A program made the translations under genes and the position numbers. A model generated the notes under the pieces. The model saw only the letters and a list, made by a program, of their open reading frames with translations. It did not search any database and was not told where the DNA came from. Of a stretch of DNA of 17,034 bases, positions 12,040-17,034 are shown one piece after another; the stretch's first letter is position 1, and each line of letters starts with the position of its first letter. Source of the stretch: Deltaproteobacteria bacterium (GTDB taxonomy: Bacteria > Desulfobacterota > Desulfobulbia > Desulfobulbales > Desulfobulbaceae); the NCBI GenBank assembly GCA_013151365.1, contig JAADIK010000183.1, positions 980 to 18,013 of the forward strand, given 5' to 3'.

Positions 12040-12231
12040 TTAAGCGCGGGCCTTCTCGTTCATGATGGTCCGTACCCTGGCAATATTCTTGCGGAGCTGA
12101 GCCAGGCGCGCCGGGTTCTCCAGGGTGCGCGTACCGTGCTGGAACTTCAATTTAAACAGATCCTCACGCAGGTCCAGCTCCTTCTTTTTCAGTTCGTCCG
12201 GGGTCATCTCTCGTATTTCTTTCAACTTCAT
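12040..12231 (-). CDS. rpmC: 50S ribosomal protein L29
   Basis: Encodes 63 residues, the same as E. coli L29, a two-helix protein at the tunnel exit next to L23 and part of the SRP and trigger-factor docking surface. The family pattern is clear: MKLKEIREMTPDELKKKE, then DLFKLKFQHGTRTLENPARL and the final helix with LRKNIARVRTIMNEK. The start lies inside the end of rplP (4-base overlap). rpsQ begins 37 bases downstream. Confidence 0.97.
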   Translation of the reverse strand: MKLKEIREMTPDELKKKELDLREDLFKLKFQHGTRTLENPARLAQLRKNIARVRTIMNEKARA

Positions 12232-12644
12232 ATCGTGGTGCTCCTCGAGATCACCTTGGTGGCAAACGGCAATTTATACCCGGCAAGCTTCAGGGCCTCC
12301 ATGGCCAGCTCTTCGGGAACACCGCTCAACTCGTATAAAATTCTGCCGGGCTTGACCACGGCGACCCAGTATTCCGGCACACCCTTGCCTTTGCCCATCC
12401 GGGTTTCGGCAGGCTTCTTGGTGATGGGCTTGTCCGGAAAAACACGAATCCACATCTGGCCGCCACGTTTAATTTTCCGGTTGATGGTGATACGGGCGGC
12501 TTCAATATGAGCAGCACTCATCCTGCCGCACTCCGTGGCCTTGAGAGCAAAATCCCCAAAGTTGAGATCGGAGCCGCGATAGGCGGTGCCATTCATGCGG
12601 CCCTTGTGCTGCTTTCTATATTTTACCTTGCGTGGACTTAACAT
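12228..12644 (-). CDS. rplP: 50S ribosomal protein L16
   Basis: Encodes 138 residues, the typical length for L16, which contacts the A-site tRNA elbow and helps late 50S assembly. It starts MLSPRKVKYRKQHKGRM and contains RGGQMWIRVFPDKPIT and the GKGKGVPEYWVAVVKPGR motif near residue 100. The ATG follows an AGGAG site by 9 bases. The stop overlaps the rpmC start as ATGA, so rpmC is probably translated by reinitiation. Confidence 0.98.
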   Translation of the reverse strand: MLSPRKVKYRKQHKGRMNGTAYRGSDLNFGDFALKATECGRMSAAHIEAARITINRKIKRGGQMWIRVFPDKPITKKPAETRMGKGKGVPEYWVAVVKPGRILYELSGVPEELAMEALKLAGYKLPFATKVISRSTTI

Positions 12645-12731
12645 TGTTCTGCACTCCTGTGAAGGAAGTATCTTTATCGATCTGCAACGGGGTGAACGGC
12701 ATTACCTGTCCGTCGCTTTATCACCTACTGT

Positions 12732-13382
12732 TCAAGCAAAGGCCGCCATTTCGGATTCAGCAAGAACTTCACCCTTGAAAATCCAGACCTTGACCCCGAT
12801 GATACCGTAGGTCGTATGGGCCTCCGCCATACCGTAGTCAATATCGGCCCGAAGGGTATGAAGGGGAACACGGCCTTCCTTGAACCATTCCGTTCGTGAC
12901 ATCTCGGCGCCGCCGAGACGGCCGGCGCAGGAGACCTTGATCCCTTTGACGCCAAAGCGCAGGGCCGAATTAATCGATTTCTTCATCGCCCGGCGAAAAG
13001 CGATACGACGCTCAAGCTGCATGGCGATGTTCTCGGCGACCAGCTGGGCGTCGGCCTCCGGGCGGCGGACTTCCTGGATATCGATTAAACATTCGCGGCC
13101 GAACTGCCGTTCAATATCCATTTTCAGCGTCTCGATCTCCGTTCCCTTTTTGCCGATAACAATGCCGGGGCGGGCAGTGAAAAGCTTGATCCGGATTTTT
13201 TCGCCGGTCCGTTCGACAACGATACGAGAGATACCTGCGTGATATAGACGTTTCTTCAGATACTTCCGAATCTTCTGATCCTCATGCAGGTTGCGGACAT
13301 AATTCTTGTCCGCATACCAGATCGATTCCCATGTGCGGGTAATATTAAGCCGCAATCCAATAGGATTAACTTTCTGTCCCAA
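12732..13382 (-). CDS. rpsC: 30S ribosomal protein S3
   Basis: Encodes 216 residues. S3 is a head protein at the mRNA entry tunnel and contributes to ribosomal helicase activity. It begins with the family MGQKVNPIGLR and contains a KH domain with the GXXG loop GKKG at residues 77-80, then the basic RRIAFRRAMKK helix. The start codon is TTG, not ATG: GGAGG lies 6 bases upstream and the peptide begins exactly at the conserved MGQKV, so this start is well supported. It ends with the usual DIDYGMAEAHTTYGIIGVKVWI. The rplP start is 87 bases downstream. Confidence 0.98.
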   Translation of the reverse strand: MGQKVNPIGLRLNITRTWESIWYADKNYVRNLHEDQKIRKYLKKRLYHAGISRIVVERTGEKIRIKLFTARPGIVIGKKGTEIETLKMDIERQFGRECLIDIQEVRRPEADAQLVAENIAMQLERRIAFRRAMKKSINSALRFGVKGIKVSCAGRLGGAEMSRTEWFKEGRVPLHTLRADIDYGMAEAHTTYGIIGVKVWIFKGEVLAESEMAAFA

Positions 13383-13440
13383 AGTTGTCCTCCGTTCCCA
13401 CTACCAGTTGATCTCTTATTCTCTGCTGCGCCAAGACCTT

Positions 13441-13773
13441 TCAGGCCTCGTCCACAACCACGGTAATATGGCTGGTACGCTTCAAAATTCTTGTGGCCCG
13501 CCCCATGGCCCGCGGACGCATCCGTTTCAGCATGGGACCACCGTCAATCAAGATGCTTTTGACATACAGGGTATCAGCATCAATTGTTTCGGTCTGTATC
13601 GCATTGGCAACTGCCGACTCAATAACCTTGCGCAGTATCCGCGCCCCTTTCTTGGGCATGAACTTCAACGTGGTCAGAGCACTGTCAACATCCATTCCCC
13701 GCACCACGTCGGCTACCAGACGGGCTTTCTGCGGAGAGATGCGAATATATTTGGCGACGGCCTTTGTTTCCAT
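13441..13773 (-). CDS. rplV: 50S ribosomal protein L22
   Basis: Encodes 110 residues, as in E. coli. L22 spans the 50S and its beta-hairpin lines the exit tunnel opposite L4. The N-terminal half shows YIRISPQKARLVADVVRG, and the tunnel hairpin is seen at residues 79-96 with GPMLKRMRPRAMGRATRI, the region altered in macrolide-resistant mutants of other bacteria. No change from the usual pattern is evident. The ATG start is at METKAVAKYIR. It is followed after 58 bases by rpsC. Confidence 0.98.
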   Translation of the reverse strand: METKAVAKYIRISPQKARLVADVVRGMDVDSALTTLKFMPKKGARILRKVIESAVANAIQTETIDADTLYVKSILIDGGPMLKRMRPRAMGRATRILKRTSHITVVVDEA

Positions 13774-13811
13774 CGATGTTCTCCTAATCGCTGTTGCAAG
13801 CGGCGGCGGGA

Positions 13812-14087
13812 TTACCGCGAGCCTTTCCTGTCAGAGGCATGACCGTAGAAGGTCCTGGTCGGCGAAAATTCACCGAGCTTATGCCCAACCATGTTCTCAG
13901 ACACATAAACAGGAATAAATTTCTTACCATTATGGACGGCCAAGGTGAGTCCCACCATATCAGGAATAATATCCGATCGGCGCGACCAGGTTTTAATAAC
14001 CTTGCGGGAGCCGGATTCCTGGGCATTCTCAACCTTTTTCAGAAGGTGCCCGTCAACAAATGGTCCCTTTTTGACAGAACGAGACAT
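13812..14087 (-). CDS. rpsS: 30S ribosomal protein S19
   Basis: Encodes 91 residues, the expected size for S19, a 30S head protein that pairs with S13 and contacts tRNA and the intersubunit bridge. The family start MSRSVKKGPFVDGHLLKKV is present, as is the C-terminal signature MVGHKLGEFSPTRTFYGH. The ATG is followed at codons 5-7 by GTC AAA AAG with no slippery heptamer. It lies between rplB and rplV, with 38 bases to the rplV start. Confidence 0.98.
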   Translation of the reverse strand: MSRSVKKGPFVDGHLLKKVENAQESGSRKVIKTWSRRSDIIPDMVGLTLAVHNGKKFIPVYVSENMVGHKLGEFSPTRTFYGHASDRKGSR

Positions 14088-14105
14088 CGTTATATTCTCC
14101 TGATA

Positions 14106-14930
14106 TTATTTCTTACGTTTGGTGACAATATCACGATCAGAACCCTTGCGGCTCCTGGTCTTGTAACCTTTGGCCGGAATACCCCACGGACTACACGGAT
14201 GCCGTCCGCCGGAACTCTTACCTTCACCGCCACCCATGGGATGATCGACCGGGTTCATGGCCACACCGCGAACATGCGGCCTTCTGCCCAGCCAGCGGCT
14301 TCTGCCCGCCTTGCCAAGTTTCTCGCTGCCATACTCGGAGTTGCCGACCTGACCGATGCAGGCCCGGCACAGCTTGTTGAATCTGCGAACCTCGCCCGAG
14401 GGCAGCTTGACCAGGACATGATCACCCTCTTTGGCCATGAGCTGCGCCGCCGTCCCGGCACTGCGAACCAACTGCGCCCCCTTGCCGATTTTCATCTCCA
14501 CGTTGTGAATAACGGTACCAAGTGGAATATTGGTCATGGGCAGACAGTTGCCGGGTTTGATATCAACGGTTTCACCGGCCGCCACCTGATCGCCCACCGT
14601 TAAGCCGCTGGGTGCCAGGATATAGGCCTTGTCGCCGTCTTTATAGGTCAGCAGCGCCAGGTTGGCCGAGCGATTCGGATCATACTCGATGGCAACCACT
14701 TTGGCCTCGACCCCGATTTTATTTCTTTTCCAGTCAATGAGCCGGTACTTTTTCTTGTGACCGCCGCCCCGGTGCCGGGAGGTAATACGGCCGTAGCAGT
14801 TCCTGCCGCCGGTTTTCTTCAGCGGCCGGAGCAGGCTCTTTTCAGGTGCCTTGTCTGATATATCAGGCTGCAGTACCGTTACCTGGTGCCGCTTGCCCGG
14901 TGATGTCGGTTTATGGGTTTTGGTTGCCAT
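14106..14930 (-). CDS. rplB: 50S ribosomal protein L2
   Basis: Encodes 274 residues (E. coli 273). L2 is a primary 23S rRNA binder needed for subunit association and peptidyl transferase activity. The N-terminal half has the RNA-binding stretch GRITSRHRGGGHKKKYRLID, and the C-terminal part carries GVAMNPVDHPMGGGEG and KTRSRKGSDRDIV. The histidine of the VDHP motif (residue 230, the E. coli His229 equivalent in mature numbering) is present. The start is an ATG reading MATKTHKPTSPGKR. It precedes rpsS by 18 bases as in the standard S10 operon. Confidence 0.98.
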   Translation of the reverse strand: MATKTHKPTSPGKRHQVTVLQPDISDKAPEKSLLRPLKKTGGRNCYGRITSRHRGGGHKKKYRLIDWKRNKIGVEAKVVAIEYDPNRSANLALLTYKDGDKAYILAPSGLTVGDQVAAGETVDIKPGNCLPMTNIPLGTVIHNVEMKIGKGAQLVRSAGTAAQLMAKEGDHVLVKLPSGEVRRFNKLCRACIGQVGNSEYGSEKLGKAGRSRWLGRRPHVRGVAMNPVDHPMGGGEGKSSGGRHPCSPWGIPAKGYKTRSRKGSDRDIVTKRKK

Positions 14931-15008
14931 TGTTCTTCCCGTTGCTCTGCCTTGAGATATTTGCCTTACTCTACCCTTTTCCGCGGATCACGTTAACGTC
15001 AGTGAATC

Positions 15009-15299
15009 CTACAGTTCGTCAAGAAAGTTAATTTCGCCTTCCGACAAGGTGACATAGGCTTTTTTCCAGTTACTGGTAAAGCCTGTCGATTTAATGCCGA
15101 CACGACGTTTCTTGCCATGAAGCATCGCCGTCCTCACGTTTTGTACTTTAACGTTGAACAGCTCTTCAACAGCCCTTTTGATTTCAATCTTGTTGGCCTT
15201 CGGATGAACCTTGAACACAATGGTTCCATGGATCTCCTGGAGAAGGTTGCTCTTCTCTGTCAGGCTGGGCCTTTTGATCACATCAAACAGAACCTTCAT
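15009..15299 (-). CDS. rplW: 50S ribosomal protein L23
   Basis: Encodes 96 residues, the normal size for L23, which sits at the tunnel exit and docks trigger factor and SRP. It starts MKVLFDVIKRPSLTEKSN, with the family RPxxTEKS signature, and holds the ANKIEIKRAVEELFNVKV segment and the basic RTAMLHGKKRRVG loop. The ATG lies inside the last codons of rplD (4-base overlap), so translation is probably coupled. The rplB start is 78 bases downstream; I see no convincing structure in that gap. Confidence 0.98.
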   Translation of the reverse strand: MKVLFDVIKRPSLTEKSNLLQEIHGTIVFKVHPKANKIEIKRAVEELFNVKVQNVRTAMLHGKKRRVGIKSTGFTSNWKKAYVTLSEGEINFLDEL

Positions 15300-15919
15300 A
15301 CCATCAACCTCTCTTCAAGCGGTGCCAGCGAGGACTGCACGAGCATCAGCTTTGAATATTTCAGAATGTCATAAACATTGAGGCCGGCGACAGGCAAAAC
15401 CTTGTAGCCCACGGCATTACGGGCGGACAGCTTGACCGTGGCATTGTCCTCCTCGATAATCACGAGGCAGTTGTCAAAGTTGAAATTGCCCATGACATTG
15501 ACAAACTCTTTGGTCTTGATCGACGGCAGATTAAATTCATCAACAATAACCAGGTTCCCCTCCCCCAGACGGGCACTAAGCGCCATGCGCAAGGCGAGCC
15601 GGCGAACCTTTTTGGGCAGTTTGTAGCTGTAATCCTGCGGCTTGGGGCCGAAGGCCACGCCGCCGCCGCGCCAGACCGGTGAATTTTTCGTCCCGGAACG
15701 CGCCCGGCCTGTTCCTTTCTGACGCCAGGGCTTGGCGCCGCCGCCGCGAACCTCGCCGCGGGTCTTGGTCGATGCGGTACCCTGGCGGGCGTTGGCACGC
15801 TGCATGCACACCACCTCGTGGAGGATACTGGGCCGGACATCGACAGCAAAAAGCTCATCGCGGAGTTCTACTTCTCCAACCTTTTCGGCCGAGATATTTT
15901 TCACATCGCATACTGTCAT
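15296..15919 (-). CDS. rplD: 50S ribosomal protein L4
   Basis: Encodes 207 residues, near the E. coli length of 201. L4 binds 23S rRNA domain I and lines the exit tunnel. The tunnel loop is plain at residues 57-92, with the motif GGGAKPWRQKGTGRARSG followed by a glycine cluster at RGGGVAFGP. The ATG start is preceded by GAGG at an 8-base distance. The stop overlaps the rplW start in an ATGA arrangement, which favours translational coupling. In E. coli L4 represses its own operon through the S10 leader; no such leader is possible upstream of rpsJ here, so any autocontrol must act elsewhere. Confidence 0.98.
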   Translation of the reverse strand: MTVCDVKNISAEKVGEVELRDELFAVDVRPSILHEVVCMQRANARQGTASTKTRGEVRGGGAKPWRQKGTGRARSGTKNSPVWRGGGVAFGPKPQDYSYKLPKKVRRLALRMALSARLGEGNLVIVDEFNLPSIKTKEFVNVMGNFNFDNCLVIIEEDNATVKLSARNAVGYKVLPVAGLNVYDILKYSKLMLVQSSLAPLEERLMV

Positions 15920-15949
15920 TTACTTTTCCTCGAAAGCGATAAGGGCCGG

Positions 15950-16582
15950 TTACTCTTTTGTAAAGATGGTGATCAGGCCATTCCTGGAACCCGGCACCGA
16001 CCCCTCAACCAGCAAAAGGTTATCATCATTCCTGATGTCGACAACCGTCAAATTTTTCTGGGTCTTCAAAAAATTACCCATGCGACCGGGCAGTCTCTTG
16101 CCCTTGAATACCCTGGAGGGCCAGGCACTGCAACCTATGGAGCCGGGAGCGCGGTGAAACATCGATCCATGCGTTGCCTTGCCGCCGGCAAAACCGTAGC
16201 GCCTGAAGACTCCCTGGAAGCCTTTGCCCTTGGATTTCCCCGAGATATGCACCTTGTCGCCGATATTCAAGATCTCGGCAACTGCAATCTGCTGGCCCAG
16301 TTCATAAGCCGCCGAATCAGCGACCCGGAACTCACGCACATGGTAAAAACCCTTACCTCCGGAGCGTTTAACGTGTCCGGCTTCAGGTTTATTCAGGCGC
16401 GAAGCCTTTTTCTCCATAAAGCCGACCTGGATGGCGTCATATCCTTCCTGGTCTGCGGTTTTCTTCTGCAGTACCGTACAGGGACCGGCCTCAATTACGG
16501 TCACAGGAATCGAACGACCCTCTTCGTTAAAGACCCGGGTCATTCCAATCTTCCGTCCAAGTATTCCCATTGTTTTCGGCAT
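15950..16582 (-). CDS. rplC: 50S ribosomal protein L3
   Basis: Encodes 210 residues, typical for bacterial L3, an early-assembling 23S rRNA binder whose long extension reaches towards the peptidyl transferase centre. The N-terminus has the family signature GILGRKIGMTRVF, and the centre and end hold the basic loop with GKGFQGVFRRYGF and the Gly/Arg-rich RAPGSIG segment. The start chosen, MPKTMG, follows a short AGGT element; the second ATG four codons later is an alternative that would drop only MPKT. The gene sits between rpsJ and rplD in the standard S10-operon order, with 30 bases before rplD. Confidence 0.97.
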   Translation of the reverse strand: MPKTMGILGRKIGMTRVFNEEGRSIPVTVIEAGPCTVLQKKTADQEGYDAIQVGFMEKKASRLNKPEAGHVKRSGGKGFYHVREFRVADSAAYELGQQIAVAEILNIGDKVHISGKSKGKGFQGVFRRYGFAGGKATHGSMFHRAPGSIGCSAWPSRVFKGKRLPGRMGNFLKTQKNLTVVDIRNDDNLLLVEGSVPGSRNGLITIFTKE

Positions 16583-16664
16583 TTGTCTACCTGTCAGCTC
16601 TAAAATCTCTACTCAGCAGTGTCCTGTCGACACCCTCGTATACCTGCACCGCTCCCCGGCTATC

Positions 16665-16979
16665 TCAGGGAAGCTTGATCTCTACATCAACCCCGGCCGA
16701 CAGCTCGAGTTTCATCAGCGAATCAATCGTCTGCTGAGTCGGCTCAAGGATGTCAAGAAGGCGACGGTGGGTACGCATCTCAAACTGTTCCCGTGATTTT
16801 TTGTCAACATGAGGAGACCGCAACACCGTGTACTTGTTGATGGACGTCGGCAGCGGAATCGGCCCGACTACCGTTGCCCCTGTACGCCGTGCGGTTTCGA
16901 GTATCTCTCGTGTCGACTGATCAAGGAGCTTATGATCGTAAGCCTTTAACCGGATACGAATCTTATCTGTAGGGATCAT
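16665..16979 (-). CDS. rpsJ: 30S ribosomal protein S10
   Basis: Encodes 104 residues, the usual length for S10, a small-subunit head protein that also acts as NusE in transcription antitermination in characterised bacteria. The N-terminus contains the family motif KIRIRLKAYDHKLLDQ and the middle carries the loop GPIPLPTSINKYTVLRSPHV. The ATG start follows a GAGG ribosome-binding site by 6 bases. It is the first gene after tuf with only 10 bases between, which leaves no room for the long structured S10 leader by which L4 controls this operon in E. coli. The next gene, rplC, starts 82 bases downstream. Confidence 0.98.
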   Translation of the reverse strand: MIPTDKIRIRLKAYDHKLLDQSTREILETARRTGATVVGPIPLPTSINKYTVLRSPHVDKKSREQFEMRTHRRLLDILEPTQQTIDSLMKLELSAGVDVEIKLP

Positions 16980-16989
16980 CGTCTTCCTC

Positions 16990-17034
16990 TTACTCGATAA
17001 TTTTGCTGACGACGCCGGCGCCGACGGTACGGCC
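16990..17034 (-). CDS. tuf: Elongation factor Tu, C-terminal end only (partial)
   Basis: Only the last 14 codons and the TAA stop are inside the window. They read GRTVGAGVVSKIIE, the conserved C-terminus of EF-Tu (E. coli ends GRTVGAGVVAKVLG). EF-Tu is the GTPase that carries aminoacyl-tRNA to the ribosomal A site; the piece seen belongs to the third beta-barrel domain. The rest of the gene lies beyond the right edge. The stop is 10 bases from the rpsJ start, and the rpsJ ribosome-binding site overlaps the region just after the stop, so tuf and the S10 block are very probably one transcript. The short length limits certainty, but the match and the context agree. Confidence 0.93.
   Translation of the reverse strand, partial: GRTVGAGVVSKIIE

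Noticed and set aside
16583..16664. GTGTC-GACAG-GACAC hairpin in the rpsJ-rplC gap as an L4 leader
   Set aside because: Five base pairs with no resemblance to the known L4-responsive structure and no T run; treated as chance.
1..17034. A novel defence, mobile or biosynthetic system
   Set aside because: Every long frame that is not a shadow is a recognised housekeeping gene; no integrase, transposase, terminal repeats or unfamiliar gene was found.

Overview
The window is a ribosomal-protein supercluster read entirely from the minus strand, so transcription runs from position 17034 towards 1. I recognise 33 genes, two of them cut by the window edges (tuf at the right, tsf at the left). The organism is a bacterium with moderate GC. 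The continuous tuf-S10-spc-alpha order, map between secY and infA, zinc-type S14 and S4, and an S2 with a long Ala/Pro/Glu tail would fit a deltaproteobacterial (Desulfobacterota, perhaps Desulfobulbales-like) genome. That placement is inference from layout and protein style, not a database match.

Layout in transcription order. (1) 17034-11742: end of tuf, then rpsJ, rplC, rplD, rplW, rplB, rpsS, rplV, rpsC, rplP, rpmC, rpsQ (S10 block). (2) A 146-base gap with a GC hairpin and a possible promoter, then 11595-6010: rplN, rplX, rplE, rpsN, rpsH, rplF, rplR, rpsE, rpmD, rplO, secY (spc block). (3) 5996-5194: map, methionine aminopeptidase, split into two reading frames at an A AAA AAG heptamer. 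(4) A good sigma-70-type promoter at 5155-5127, then infA, rpmJ, rpsM, rpsK, rpsD, rpoA (alpha block). (5) A terminator-like hairpin between rpoA and rplQ, then rplQ and a strong intrinsic terminator at 1469-1432. (6) A 339-base gap between rplQ and rpsB with several possible RNA structures, then rpsB, an attenuator-like hairpin, and the start of tsf.

The genes supply both ribosomal subunits, an initiation factor (IF-1), two elongation-factor ends (EF-Tu, EF-Ts), the RNA polymerase alpha subunit, the SecY translocon channel and the enzyme that trims initiator methionine, so one transcript set couples ribosome building, transcription capacity and co-translational protein export and processing. 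Apart from overlapping stop/start codons (rplD-rplW, rplP-rpmC) most gaps are 3 to 110 bases with a visible ribosome-binding site.

The plus strand carries no gene I can support; its long open frames mirror the minus-strand genes. I found no mobile element, CRISPR array, tRNA or rRNA, and no new multi-gene system. The points most worth a second look are the map frameshift at a classical -1 slippery heptamer, the terminator inside the rpoA-rplQ gap, the structured rpsB leader with a motif shared with the rpsH leader, and the repeat-built C-terminal tail of S2.
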